Positions 31,385-40,409 of a stretch of DNA of 64,000 nt are shown here, piece by piece; within the stretch, counting starts at the first letter, position 1, and every line of letters begins with the position of its first letter. Below the pieces are notes generated by a model. That model ran no database searches. It had not been told where the DNA came from and saw only the letters and a list, made by a program, of their open reading frames with translations. The translations under genes and the position numbers were made by a program. The stretch is from CAIWHR01 sp963830485. GTDB lineage: Bacteria > Pseudomonadota > Gammaproteobacteria > Burkholderiales > Casimicrobiaceae. Location: assembly GCA_963830485.1 (NCBI GenBank), contig CAWHNE010000029.1, positions 248,001 to 312,000 on the forward strand. The letters are read 5' to 3'.

Positions 31385-32232
31385 ATGACGTCGCCCTACC
31401 GCCGCCACGCGCCGGGCGCCTCTGCGATTCCGCTGTGTTCGATTCGCCGCACAGCGGCGAGGACTATCCCGGGGATTTCGACCACGCGCCGCCGCGCGCC
31501 GAGGTGCGGCGGGCCGAGGACACGCACGTCGCGCGCCTGTACGCGTGCGCGCCGCGGCACGGTGCGACGCTGCTCGAGGCGCTGTTTCCTCGCGCGCTAC
31601 ATCGACCCAACCGCAGCCTCGCCGACATCGATCCGGCGCTCATCGCCGGCGCGTGGCCGGGTCCGGTCGTCGACGTCGCGCAAGACCGTGCAGGGCATCG
31701 GCCTCGTCTGGCGCGTCGCGCGCAACGGCGAGCCGATGTATGCGCGCAAGCTCGCACCGGACGAAATCCGGCGGCGGATCGACACGCTGCTATCTGCCGT
31801 ACCACGCGGCGCTCGAAGCCGAACTCGACGCTGCGCACCGCGCGTTCGGCGCGGTCTGGCACGTCGACTGCCATTCGATGCCGGCGGTCGGCGACGCGAA
31901 CGCCGACGATCCGGGGCGCGCGCGCGCCGATTTCGTCCTCGGCGATCGCGACGGCACGACGTGCGCCGGCGCGTTCACCGACGCGGTCGCCGACGCCTTG
32001 CGGGTGCAAGGCTACGACGTCGCGATCAACGATCCGTACAAGGGTGTCGAGATCGTCCGCCGGCACGGCCGACCGGCGGAGCACCGCCACAGTCTGCAGA
32101 TCGAGGTCAACCGCCGGCTCTACATGGACGAGTCGACGCTCGCGCCGCAACGCGGGCTATGCGAAGCTCGAACGCGACCTCGATCGGCTGGTCGCCGCGC
32201 TCGCCGCGTTCGTGCGCGCGGGCTTGCGCTGA
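31385..32232 (+). CDS. N-formylglutamate amidohydrolase family protein, about five frameshifts
   Basis: Zinc-dependent amidohydrolase (HutG-like family) that in characterised members releases formate from N-formyl-L-glutamate. Visible pieces: VFDSPHSGEDYPGDFDHAPP, the likely metal pair in VWHVDCHSMPAVGDANADDP, DFVLGDRDGTTC, GYDVAINDPYKGVEIVRRHG and HSLQIEVNRRLYMDE. Breaks near 31435, 31590, 31680, 31790 and 32148. The start two bases after the ATPase stop places it in the transporter operon, which hints that the transporter brings in an N-acylated amino acid or small peptide. No other hut genes are in the window. Confidence 0.88.
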
Positions 32233-32264
32233 TCGCGACCCGTGGCGGCGACTGGCCTGACCAC

Positions 32265-32293
32265 TTGACCGGTTCGACGGCCGCTGCCACACT
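32265..32293 (+). promoter_or_regulatory. Candidate promoter of the tripartite carboxylate transporter operon
   Basis: TTGACC at 32265-32270, a 17-base spacer and CACACT at 32288-32293, about 95 bases before the binding-protein start. Good -35 and spacing, poor -10. Confidence 0.35.
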
Positions 32294-32388
32294 CCGCGCG
32301 AATCGCCGGGCGCGGCGCTGCGCGCCACGGTGCGCGACCGGCCGACGCCGGTCGATTTTCCGTTCAGCGCGGCATCGGAGGAGGCACC

Positions 32389-33363
32389 ATGACGGCATTC
32401 TCGCGCGCGCTCGTCCGCGCGGCGGCGCTCTGTGCACTGGTCTTCGCGGCGGGGGCTTCGGCCGCGTATCCGGAACGCCCGATCACGTTCATCGTCCCGT
32501 GGGGCGCGGGCGGCGGCACCGACGGCACCGCGCGGTATTTCGCGGCGATGATGGAGAAGGAGCTGGGTCAGCCGGTCAACGTCGTCAACCGCACCGGCGG
32601 CAGCGGCGTGGTCGGCCACAGCGCGATCGCGCAGGCGCCCGCCGACGGCTACACGCTCGGCATGATCACGGTCGAGATCACGATGATGCACTGGCAGGGG
32701 CTGACCGAGCTCGGACCGGGCTCGTACACGCCGCTCGCGCTCGTCAACTCCGATCCGGCCGGCTTCACCGTGCGCGCCGATTCGCCGTACAAGTCGGTGA
32801 AGGAAGCGCTCGATGCGGCGAAGGCCAATCCGGGCAAGCTGAAGGCGTCCGGGACCGGGCAGGGCGGCATCTGGCATCTTGGCGCTCGCGGGCCTGATGG
32901 ACGACCTCAAGATCGCGCCGACGGCGATTCCCTGGGTGCCGTCGAACGGCGCGGCGCCGGCGATGCAGGATCTGGTCGCGGGCGGCGTCGACATCGTGAC
33001 GTGCTCGCTGCCCGAGGCGCGGCCGCTGATCGAGGCCGGCAAGGCGAAGGCGCTCGCCATCATGGACGACAAGCGCGCGGCACTCTTTCCCGACGTGCCG
33101 ACGATGCAGCAGGCGATCGGCGTCAGCTACTCGGTCGCCGCGTGGCGCGGCATCGCCGGGCCGAAGGGCCTGCCGCCCGACGTGACGGCGAAGCTGATCG
33201 CGACGATCCAGAAGATCGCCGAGAGCAAGGAGTGGAAGGACTTCGCGGCCAGCAGGGGCTACGGCACGGAGTGGGCCCCGGGCGCCCGAGTTCGCGTGCT
33301 TTCATGGCGAAGGGCGACGCGGCGATGGGCAAGACGATGAAGGCGGTCGGCCTCGCCAAGTAA
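32389..33363 (+). CDS. Tripartite tricarboxylate transporter binding protein (Bug family), two frameshifts
   Basis: Periplasmic binding protein of about 325 residues. Signal peptide to about residue 25, then ITFIVPWGAGGGTDGTARYF, the hallmark start of Bug proteins that cradle a carboxylate. Further blocks: VNVVNRTGGSGVVGHSAIAQ, APADGYTLGMITVEITMM, VPSNGAAPAMQDLVAGGVDI and AAWRGIAGPKGLPPDVTAKL. Breaks near 32880 and 33290. Ligand unknown; family members bind citrate, terephthalate, amino acids or others. Expressed with tctB and tctA downstream. Confidence 0.93.
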   Translation: MTAFSRALVRAAALCALVFAAGASAAYPERPITFIVPWGAGGGTDGTARYFAAMMEKELGQPVNVVNRTGGSGVVGHSAIAQAPADGYTLGMITVEITMMHWQGLTELGPGSYTPLALVNSDPAGFTVRADSPYKSVKEALDAAKANPGKLKASGTGQGGIWHLGARGPDGRPQDRADGDSLGAVERRGAGDAGSGRGRRRHRDVLAARGAAADRGRQGEGARHHGRQARGTLSRRADDAAGDRRQLLGRRVARHRRAEGPAARRDGEADRDDPEDRREQGVEGLRGQQGLRHGVGPGRPSSRAFMAKGDAAMGKTMKAVGLAK

Positions 33364-33369
33364 CGCCGG

Positions 33370-33389
33370 GTTCCCGCGGGCGCGGGAAC
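33370..33389. repeat. Half copy of a palindromic extragenic repeat
   Basis: GTTCCCGC (33370-33377), a four-base loop GGGC, and GCGGGAAC (33382-33389). The arms are identical to those of the left hairpin of the larger repeat at 52208. It lies seven bases after the binding-protein stop, where it could also stabilise the mRNA 3' end. Confidence 0.6.
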
Positions 33390-33470
33390 GATCGACCGCG
33401 CAGCCCCGTGGCGACGGCTGCTGATTGGAGGCGGTGCGTCGCCCGCCTCGCGCGCACCCGTAGAGGCCGC

Positions 33471-33943
33471 ATGAAGATCAACGACGCCATCTTCGGCGCG
33501 GTGCTCCTGCTGCTCGGCGTCGTCGTCGTCGTCCACGTCCAGGCGTTTCCGAAGATTCCCGGCCAGCAGGTCGGCCCGGCGCTGTTTCCCGGCCTGATCG
33601 CGGCCGGGCTCGCGGTTTGCGGCGCGCTGCTGATCGTGAGCGGGGTGCGCAACCGCGCCGCCGAGCCCTGGTACGAGACGGCCGACTGGATGCGCTCCGG
33701 CCGTCACTTCGTGTCGTTCGTCGCGATCGTCGGCGGCGTGGCCGCCTACGTCCTCCTCGCCGACACCGTCGGCTTCCTGATCGTCGCGCCGGTCCTGCTC
33801 TGGCTCTGGTTCACCGCGCTCGGCGTGCGCCGGCTGACGGCGACGGTCGTGGCGATCGTCGCGACGCTCGTGATCTGGTACGCGTTCTACAAGCTGCTGC
33901 GCGTCCCGCTGCCGTGGGGCTGCTCACCGGCATTGCGTTCTGA
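33471..33943 (+). CDS. tctB: Tripartite tricarboxylate transporter small membrane subunit TctB
   Basis: About 157 residues with four helices: KINDAIFGAVLLLLGVVVVV, GPALFPGLIAAGLAVCGALL, FVSFVAIVGGVAAYVLLADT and VVAIVATLVIWYAFYKLLRV. One missing C near 33918 is needed to read the normal end PWGLLTGIAF and the TGA at 33941-33943, which overlaps the tctA start. It works with TctA and the periplasmic binding protein. Confidence 0.92.
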
Positions 33944-35431
33944 TGGACGCGCTCGGCACCGCGTTCGCGATGGTGTTCAGCGCGAAGACGCTGTGGCCGA
34001 TGCTGCTCGCGTCGCTGTTCGGCCTGTTCGTCGGCGCGGTGCCGGGCCTCACCGCGACGATGGCGACGGCGCTGCTCGTGCCGGTGACGTTCTTCATGGA
34101 GCCGATCCCGGCGATCGCGACGATCGTCACCGCGACGGCGATGGCGATCTTCTCCGGCGACATTCCCGGCTGCCTGCTGCGCATGCCGGGCACGCCGGCG
34201 TCGGCGGCGTACACCGACGAGGCCTACGCGATGACGCGCAAGGGCCAGGCCGAGACGGCGCTCGGCGCGGGTCTCGTGTTCTCGGCGATCGGCGGCCTGT
34301 TCGGCACCGCGGTCCTCATCCTGTCCGCGCCGGCGCTCGCCGAGGCGGCGCTCAAGTTCAGCTCGTTCGAATACTTCTGGCTCGTGCTGCTCGGGCTCAC
34401 CTGCGCGATCGTCATCACGTCGGAGCGGCCGCTGAAGGGCGTCGTGTCGCTGCTGCTCGGGCTCATGATCGCGTGCGTCGGTCTCGGCAATCCGGCCGGG
34501 TTCCCCCGGTTCACGTTCGGCAACACCGAGCTCCTGGGCGGGATCGGAATGATTCCGCTGATGATCGGGATGTTCGCGATCTCGGAGATCATCCGCAACG
34601 CGGTCGACACCGGCTCCGGCGCTCAAGATCGTCGACCAGCCGATCCGCAACGTCTTCAAGGGCATGTGGGAGCTGACCGTCAAGTACCCGATGCAGATCC
34701 TGCGCGGCAGCGCGCTCGGCACGCTGGTCGGCGCGCTGCCGGGTGCGGGCGCCGACATCGCCGCGTGGATGAGCTACGCGATCAGCAAGAAGATGTCGAA
34801 GGAGCCGGAGAAGTTCGGCACCGGCCACGTCGAGGGCATCGTCGAGTCGGGCGCGGCGAACAACAGCGCGCTCGCGGGCGCGTGGATTCCGGCGCTCGTG
34901 TTCGGGATCCCCGGCGACTCGATCACCGCGATCGTGATCGGCGTCCTCTACATGAAGAACATGAACCCCGGTCCGACGCTGTTCACGCACAATCCGCAGA
35001 ACATCTACGCGGTGTACCTGCTGTTCATCATCGCCAACCTGATCATGATTCCGCTGGGCTGGATGTGCATCAAGGCGTCGAAGCGGATCCTCCAGGTGCC
35101 GCGCAACGTGCTGATGCCGGTGATCCTGCTCTTCTGCATCGTCGGCGCGTTCGCGATCAACAACACGCCGTTCGACATCGGCGTCATGCTCGTCGCGGGC
35201 GTGGTCGCCTACGTGCTCGAGGAGAACGGCTTCCCGGTCGCGCCGGCGATCCTCGGCGTCGTGCTGGGCGGGATGCTCGAGGAGAACTTCGTCACGTCGA
35301 TGATCAAGTCGGACGGCAGCCTGCTCGCGTTCTTCGAGCGGCCGATCGCGGCGACGCTGGGCGTGCTGACGCTCGCCGCCTGGTTCCTGCCGCCGGTCAT
35401 CCGCCGGCTTCGGCAGGTCGCCGGCGCCTGA
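33943..35431 (+). CDS. tctA: Tripartite tricarboxylate transporter large membrane subunit TctA, one frameshift
   Basis: About 496 residues, 10-12 helices. Family blocks: LFGLFVGAVPGLTATMATAL, LLRMPGTPASAAYTDEAYAM, PRFTFGNTELLGGIGMIPLM and, after a break near 34620, LGTLVGALPGAGADIAAWMS, SGAANNSALAGAWIPALVFG, IPGDSITAIVIGVLYMKNMN and PAILGVVLGGMLEENF. The two GxLPGxGA-type repeats mark the substrate path. Last gene of the operon. Confidence 0.95.
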
Positions 35432-35456
35432 CCGCGGCTCCCGCACTGCGGGCGCG

Positions 35457-35486
35457 TTGGCGCGCCCGCGCGCGCTGCGGTATAAT
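35457..35486 (+). promoter_or_regulatory. Strong sigma-70 promoter before tpiA
   Basis: TTGGCG at 35457-35462, an 18-base spacer and a perfect TATAAT at 35481-35486. It lies 75 bases before the tpiA start and is the best -10 box in the window, likely driving tpiA, secG, tRNA-Leu and nuo. A perfect 7-bp hairpin, GGGCGCG (35450-35456) with CGCGCCC (35461-35467), places the first four -35 bases in its loop; it may end transcription from tctA. Confidence 0.75.
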
Positions 35487-35561
35487 TCTGCGGTTTTGCA
35501 GGCGCGCCGGCCGTTTTCGGGCGGAACGGCGCGTTTGGGCACGAAATCCGGCTGAATCGCG

Positions 35562-36299
35562 ATGCGCGGCAAACTCGTCGTCGGCAACTGGAAGATGAAC
35601 GGCGGGCTCGCGGCCAACGCGGCGCTCCTGGGCGGCATCACGGCAGGCTGGTCGGCGACACCCGGGCGCGATGCTCGCGGTGTGCGTTCCGTACCCGTAC
35701 CTGGTGCAGGCGCAGGCGGCGCTGTCGTCGACGCCGGTGGCGTGGGGCGCGCAGGACGTGAGCGAGCACGCGTCAGGGGCGTACACCGGCGAAGTGTCGG
35801 CGGGCATGCTGGTCGAGTTCGGCTGCCGCTACGCGATCGTCGGGCATTCGGAGCGCCGGCAGTTTTTCGGCGACACCGACGCCGTCGTCGCGGCGAAGGC
35901 GAAGGCAGCGCTCGCGGCGGGCATCGTGCCGATCGCGTGCGTCGGCGAGACGCTCGCGGAGCGCGACGCGGGAGCGACGGAAGCCGTCGTGCTGCGCCAG
36001 CTCGACGCGGTGCTGCAGGCGGTGGGAGCGGACGCCGCGCGGATGGTCGTCGCCTACGAGCCGGTCTGGGCGATCGGCACCGGGCGCACGGCGACGCCGG
36101 CGCAGGCGCAGGCGGTGCACGCGACGCTGCGCGCGCGGCTCGCGCAGGCCGGGCGCGGCGGACATCGCCGTTGCTCTACGGCGGCAGCGTGAAGGCGGAC
36201 AACGCGGAGGCGCTGTTCGGAATGGCGGACATCGACGGCGGGCTGATCGGCGGCGCGTCGCTCAAGGCCGGGGAATTTCTGGCGATTGCGCGTGCCTGA
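35562..36299 (+). CDS. tpiA: Triosephosphate isomerase, two frameshifts
   Basis: Interconverts dihydroxyacetone phosphate and glyceraldehyde 3-phosphate in glycolysis. Active-site lysine in LVVGNWKMNGG; after a break near 35665, WGAQDVSEHASGAYTGEVSA; catalytic histidine in YAIVGHSERRQFFGD; catalytic glutamate in VVAYEPVWAIGTGRTATP; after a break near 36165, the phosphate-binding LLYGGSVKADNAEALF and GLIGGASLKAGEFLAI. About 246 residues, normal length. Start ATG 35562 follows the TATAAT promoter. Confidence 0.96.
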   Translation: MRGKLVVGNWKMNGGLAANAALLGGITAGWSATPGRDARGVRSVPVPGAGAGGAVVDAGGVGRAGRERARVRGVHRRSVGGHAGRVRLPLRDRRAFGAPAVFRRHRRRRRGEGEGSARGGHRADRVRRRDARGARRGSDGSRRAAPARRGAAGGGSGRRADGRRLRAGLGDRHRAHGDAGAGAGGARDAARAARAGRARRTSPLLYGGSVKADNAEALFGMADIDGGLIGGASLKAGEFLAIARA

Positions 36300-36330
36300 G
36301 TAGGCGGGTGCGAATCGCAGGAGTAAGCGA

Positions 36331-36760
36331 ATGAACATGTTGCAAACGTTGTTATTGGTGCTGCACCTGCTGGTGGCGGTCGGAATCTGCGGCTTCGTGC
36401 TGCTGCAGCACGGCAAGGGCGCCGACATGGGCGCCGCGTTCGGCAGCGGCTCGTCGGGCACGATCTTCGGCGCGGCCGGCTCCGCGAATTTCCTGTCGCG
36501 GACGACGGCCGTTCTCGCCGCGGTGTTCTTCGCGACGAGCCTCGGGCTCACCTGGTTCGCGAGCACGCAAGGTGCCGGCACAGGGCGTGATGCAGCAGGG
36601 CATCGTCGAGAAGATGGCGCCGAAGGCCGGCGAGGTCCCGCCTGCGGCCGGCGCGCCGCCCGCGGGCGAGCCCGCGAAGGCCGCCCCGGAGAGCGCACCC
36701 GCCGGGATCGAAGTCGGGCGAAGTGCCGAAGTGATCGAAGCAGACACGCCGACGTGGTGA
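36331..36760 (+). CDS. secG: Protein-export membrane subunit SecG, C-terminus frameshifted
   Basis: Small subunit of the SecYEG translocon. Two helices (LLLVLHLLVAVGICGFVLLQ and TTAVLAAVFFATSLGLTWF) flank the conserved HGKGADMGAAFGSGSSGTIF. A break near 36575 leads to an Ala/Pro/Glu-rich tail. In the present frame it stops at TGA 36758-36760, 13 bases inside tRNA-Leu. One further base shift would give GSKSGEVPK and a TGA at 36730-36732, before the tRNA. The second ending is more usual, so the exact 3' end is unsure. Confidence 0.92.
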
Positions 36761-36832
36761 AATTGGTAGACACGCTGTCTTGAGGGGGCAGTGGGGTAAC
36801 CCGTGGGAGTTCGAGTCTCCCCGTCGGCACCA
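36748..36832 (+). tRNA. tRNA-Leu(GAG)
   Basis: 85 bases including an encoded CCA. The acceptor stem GCCGACG pairs with CGTCGGC. The anticodon arm CTGTC-TTGAGGG-GGCAG gives anticodon GAG, reading CUC and CUU. The long variable arm typical of leucine (AGTGGGGTAACCCGT region) and the T-arm loop TTCGAGT are present. Located between secG and nuoA, a conserved betaproteobacterial arrangement. Confidence 0.97.
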
Positions 36833-36967
36833 GACGCGATGTGCGCGCTGCGCGCGGTGAGGGGAACGCGCGGCGCACGATGAACGCCCCGGCGGCTTCC
36901 GCGCCGGCGAAGGGCAACGAGGACGCGTCCGCAGCGGGCAACTCCGCCGGCGTGCGGCGCGACGATC

Positions 36968-37324
36968 ATGCTGGAACAGTACCTGCCGATCCTGCTCTTC
37001 ATCCTGGTCGGGCTGACGCTCGGGGCCGTGCTCCTCACGGTCGGCGCGGTTCTCTCGCCGAACCGTCCCGATCCCGCAAAGCTCTCGCCGTACGAATGCG
37101 GCTTCGAGGCGTTCGAGGACGCGCGGATGAAGTTCGACGTCCGCTACTATCTGGTCGCGATCCTGTTCATCCTGTTCGATCTCGAGATCGCCTTCCTGTT
37201 TCCGTGGGCGGTCGTCCTGCAGGACATCGGCTTCTTCGGCTTCGTCGCGATGATGGTGTTCCTGGCGGTGCTCGTCGTCGGCTTCATCTACGAGTGGAAG
37301 AAGGGCGCGCTGGAATGGGAGTAG
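36968..37324 (+). CDS. nuoA: NADH-quinone oxidoreductase subunit A
   Basis: 118-residue membrane subunit of respiratory complex I, near the quinone site. Three helices; conserved loop PYECGFEAFEDARMKFDVRY with the cysteine of the quinone-channel loop; LVAILFILFDLEIAFLFPWA. Intact. ATG at 36968. A 243-base GC-rich spacer separates it from nuoB, which is unusual because these genes are normally close. Confidence 0.97.
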   Translation: MLEQYLPILLFILVGLTLGAVLLTVGAVLSPNRPDPAKLSPYECGFEAFEDARMKFDVRYYLVAILFILFDLEIAFLFPWAVVLQDIGFFGFVAMMVFLAVLVVGFIYEWKKGALEWE

Positions 37325-37567
37325 CGACGCGAGCGGCTCGCCGGGGCCCCGGGCGCGAAGCGCCGAGGGGGAGCGAGCGATCGCGAGTCGCCGCAGGCGG
37401 CCGACAGTGCGGCGCAACGATTGGTCTCGGCGGAGCGGAGGCCGCGACGCGAGCCCGGGAGCAGGGGCCCCACGGAAGTGGGGATGCGACCAAGGCGAGT
37501 CGGCGCAGCCGCCGACGGCTCGTCGGATCGAATTGCTCAAGCGGGGCGGAGGCGGCGGGGGCGAGCC
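37325..37567. repeat. Repeat- and hairpin-rich spacer between nuoA and nuoB
   Basis: 243 bases with no supported gene. The string GCGACGCGAGC occurs at 37324-37334 and again at 37444-37454. Hairpins include GGCGC-GAA-GCGCC (37352-37364) and CCCCAC-GGAA-GTGGGG (37468-37483), the latter with a GNRA-type loop. The rest is purine-rich with many GCGAGCG-like words. It looks like an inserted extragenic repeat rather than lost coding sequence. A strong hairpin here could alter nuoA to nuoB mRNA balance. Confidence 0.55.
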
Positions 37568-38044
37568 ATGGCGATTGAAGGTCTGCTCGAGAAGGGCTTC
37601 GTCACGACGTCGGCCGACGCGCTGATCAACTGGGCGCGCAACGGTTCGATGTGGCCGATGACGTTCGGCCTCGCCTGCTGCGCGGTCGAGATGATGCACG
37701 CCGGCGCCGCGCGCTACGACCTCGACCGCTTCGGCATCGTGTTCCGGCCGAGCCCGCGGCAGTCCGACGTGATGATCGTCGCCGGCACGCTGTGCAACAA
37801 GATGGCGCCGGCGCTGCGCAAGGTCTACGACCAGATGCCCGAGCCGCGCTGGGTGATCTCGATGGGCTCCTGCGCGAACGGCGGCGGCTACTACCACTAT
37901 TCGTACTCGGTCGTCCGCGGCTGCGATCGCATCGTGCCGGTCGACATCTACGTTCCGGGCTGCCCGCCCACCGCCGAGGCGATGCTCTACGGCGTGCTCC
38001 AGCTCCAGAACAAGATCTGGCGCACGAACACGATCGCCCGCTGA
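37568..38044 (+). CDS. nuoB: NADH-quinone oxidoreductase subunit B
   Basis: 158-residue peripheral subunit carrying Fe-S cluster N2, which hands electrons to quinone. Cluster ligands in GLACCAVEMMHAGAARYD, ISMGSCANGGGYYHYSY and VPGCPPTAEAMLYGVLQLQN. Start MAIEGLLEKGFVTTSADALI at ATG 37568; longer in-frame upstream sequence is spacer repeat. Intact. Stop and nuoC start overlap (TGATG). Confidence 0.97.
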   Translation: MAIEGLLEKGFVTTSADALINWARNGSMWPMTFGLACCAVEMMHAGAARYDLDRFGIVFRPSPRQSDVMIVAGTLCNKMAPALRKVYDQMPEPRWVISMGSCANGGGYYHYSYSVVRGCDRIVPVDIYVPGCPPTAEAMLYGVLQLQNKIWRTNTIAR

Positions 38045-38644
38045 TGGCCTCGCGCATCGAAACCCTCGCCGCGGCGCTCCCGGCGGTCCTCGGCGACCGG
38101 CTCGCGTCCGTCACCGTCGATCGCGGCGAGGTCACGGCCGTCGTCCGCGCCGCCGAGCTCGACGCGACGCTGCGCTTGCTCCGCGACCGTCCCGAGCTGC
38201 GGCTTCGCGATGCTGATCGATCTCTGCGGCGTCGACTACTCGACGTACGGCGGCGGAACGCACGAGGGCCCGCGCTTCGCGGTCGTCTACCACCTGCTGT
38301 CGCTCGCCCACAACTGGCGTCTTCGCGTCCGGGTGTTCGCGCCCGACGACGACTTCCCCGTCGTCGCGAGCGCGATCGACGTCTGGCCCGCCGCGAACTG
38401 GTTCGAGCGCGAGGCGTTCGACCTCTACGGAATCATGTTCAGCGGGCATCCCGATCTGCGCCGGCTGCTCACCGACTACGGCTTCGTCGGGCATCCGTTC
38501 CGCAAGGACTTCCCGCTCTCCGGCCACGTCGAGGTGCGCTACGACCCCGAGCAGGGGCGCGTGATCTACCAGCCGGTGTCGATCGAGCCGCGCGAGATCA
38601 CGCCGCGGATCATCCGCGAGGACAGCTACGGGACGGGCAAGTAG
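38044..38644 (+). CDS. nuoC: NADH-quinone oxidoreductase subunit C, one frameshift
   Basis: About 200-residue peripheral-arm subunit of complex I. After a break near 38205 (one extra C; corrected ELRFAMLIDLCGVDYS) it shows the family signature YHLLSLAHNWRLRVRVFAPD, PAANWFEREAFDLYGIMFSG, HPDLRRLLTDYGFVGHPFRK and DFPLSGHVEVRYD. No cofactor. It lies seven bases before nuoD. Confidence 0.95.
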
Positions 38645-38651
38645 GCGCGCC

Positions 38652-39907
38652 ATGGCCGAAATCCGCAACTACACGATGAACTTCGGTCCGCAGCACCCGG
38701 CGGCGCACGGAGTGCTGCGGCTCGTGCTCGAGCTCGACGGCGAGGTCATCGAGCGCGCCGATCCGCACATCGGGCTCCTGCACCGCGCGACCGAGAAGCT
38801 CGTCGAGTACAAGACGTACATTCAGTCGCTGCCGTACATGGACCGGCTCGACTACGTGTCGATGATGTGCAACGAGCACGCCTACTGCCTCGCGATCGAG
38901 CGGCTGCTCGGGCTCGAGGTGCCGGAGCGCGCGCAGTACATCCGCGTGATGTTCGACGAGCTGACGCGGATCCTGAACCACCTGCTGTGGCTCGGCTGCC
39001 ACTCGCTCGACGTCGGCGGCATGACGACGTTCCTCTACTGCTTCCGCGAGCGCGAGGACCTGTTCGACATGTACGAGGCGGTGTCGGGCGCGCGGATGCA
39101 CGCGGCGTACTACCGTCCCGGCGGCGTCTACCGCGACCTGCCGGACCGGATGCCGCAGTACCAGGCGCAGGCCTCGCGCAACGCGCACGCGATGACGGCG
39201 ATGAACGCGAACCGGCAGGGCTCGCTGCTCGACTTCATCGAGGACTTCACGAACCGCTTTCCCGGCTACGTCGACGACTACGAGACGCTGCTGACCGAGA
39301 ACCGGATCTGGAAGCAGCGCACCGTCGGCATCGGCGTCGTCGTCGCCGGAGCGGGCGATCGCGCTCGGCTTCACCGGCGCGATGCTGCGCGGCTCGGGCG
39401 TCGAATGGGACCTGCGCCGGAAGCAGCCGTACGCCGTCTACGACCGGATGGAATTCGACATTCCCGTCGGCACCAACGGCGACTGCTACGACCGCTACCT
39501 CGTCCGCGTCGAGGAGATGCGCCAGTCGAACCGGATCGTGCGGCAGTGCATCGACTGGCTGCGGCAGAATCCCGGGCCCGGTGATCACCGGCAACCACAA
39601 GGTCGCGCCGCCCTCGCGCGAGGCGATGAAGACCAACATGGAAGAGCTGATCCACCACTTCAAGCTCTTCACCGAGGGCATGCACGTGCCGCCGGGCGAG
39701 GCCTACGCCGCGATCGAGCATCCGAAGGGCGAGTTCGGCGTCTACATCGTCTCCGACGGCGCCAACAAGCCGTACCGCGTCAAGCTCCGCCCGCCCGACT
39801 ACGTCCACCTCGCGGCGCTCGACGAGATGTCGCGCGGCCACATGATCGCCGACATCGTCGCGATCATCGGCACGCAGGACATCGTGTTCGGGTCGATCGA
39901 CCGATGA
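38652..39907 (+). CDS. nuoD: NADH-quinone oxidoreductase subunit D, two frameshifts
   Basis: About 417-residue 49-kDa-type subunit forming the quinone pocket with NuoB. Start MAEIRNYTMNFGPQHPAAHG with the conserved quinone-site histidine in GPQHPAAHGVLRL; HIGLLHRATEKLVEYKTYIQ; PYMDRLDYVSMMCNEHAYCL. Breaks near 39352 (extra G; corrected VVSPERAIALGF) and 39583. End block VKLRPPDYVHLAALDEMSRG and GTQDIVFGSIDR. The stop overlaps the start of an inserted DUF4019 gene rather than nuoE. Confidence 0.96.
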
Positions 39908-40409
39908 TGCGCCTGCAATGCTTCCTGGCTGTCGCCGGCGCCGCGCTGGCCATGGCGCATGGCGCGGATGCGCAGACGTCCGCGCCAGGGTCCGCACCGT
40001 TGCCCGCTGCGACCCAGGCCCCGACGCTCCCGCCACAGGAGCCCGCGCAGCCCACGATACGTGACGACCGCGAGTCGATCGACGCCGGCATGAAGTGGCT
40101 CGCGCTCGTCGATTCGGGCAAGGCGGGTGCGGCCTGGGATTTGTCGTCGCAGCAGCTCAAGTCGGCCGTCACGCGCGACAAGTTTGTCGCCGGAATGCGC
40201 GACGCCCGCAAGCCCTACGGGAAGCTCGAGGCGCGAACGCCCGAGCGGTTCGCGCGTTCGCACCAGATGCCCGGCGTGCCGGACGGCGACTACGTGCTGA
40301 TCGAGTACAAGGCCCGGTTCGCGAACGGCAAGCAGCTTACCGAGCATCTGGTCTGGACGTATCGAGGACGGCGAGATCTGGCGCGTGGCGGGATACACAC
40401 TACCGATGA
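39904..40409 (+). CDS. DUF4019-like exported protein inside the nuo operon, one frameshift
   Basis: About 168 residues, not a complex I subunit. Signal peptide MMRLQCFLAVAGAALAMAHG with ADAQ cleavage-like end, a Pro/Ala-rich linker, then a DUF4019-type domain: ESIDAGMKWLALVDSGKAGA, AWDLSSQQLKSAVTRDKFVA, RDARKPYGKLEARTPERFAR and PGVPDGDYVLIEYKARFANG. A break near 40367 restores the ending EIWRVAGYTLP; the likely stop TGA at 40407-40409 overlaps the nuoE start. Start ATG 39904 overlaps the nuoD stop. It is therefore tightly built into the operon. Its role is unknown; it would act in the periplasm. Confidence 0.8.

Noticed and set aside
37421..37567. N-terminal extension of nuoB by 49 codons
   Set aside because: The extension is encoded by the repeat-rich spacer and matches no nuoB; ATG 37568 gives the normal start.
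40385..40405. NuoE fused in frame to the DUF4019 protein
   Set aside because: The frame is continuous only from a shift in the DUF4019 gene; NuoE families start at the MTSEGMLS-like position and a TGA overlaps that ATG.
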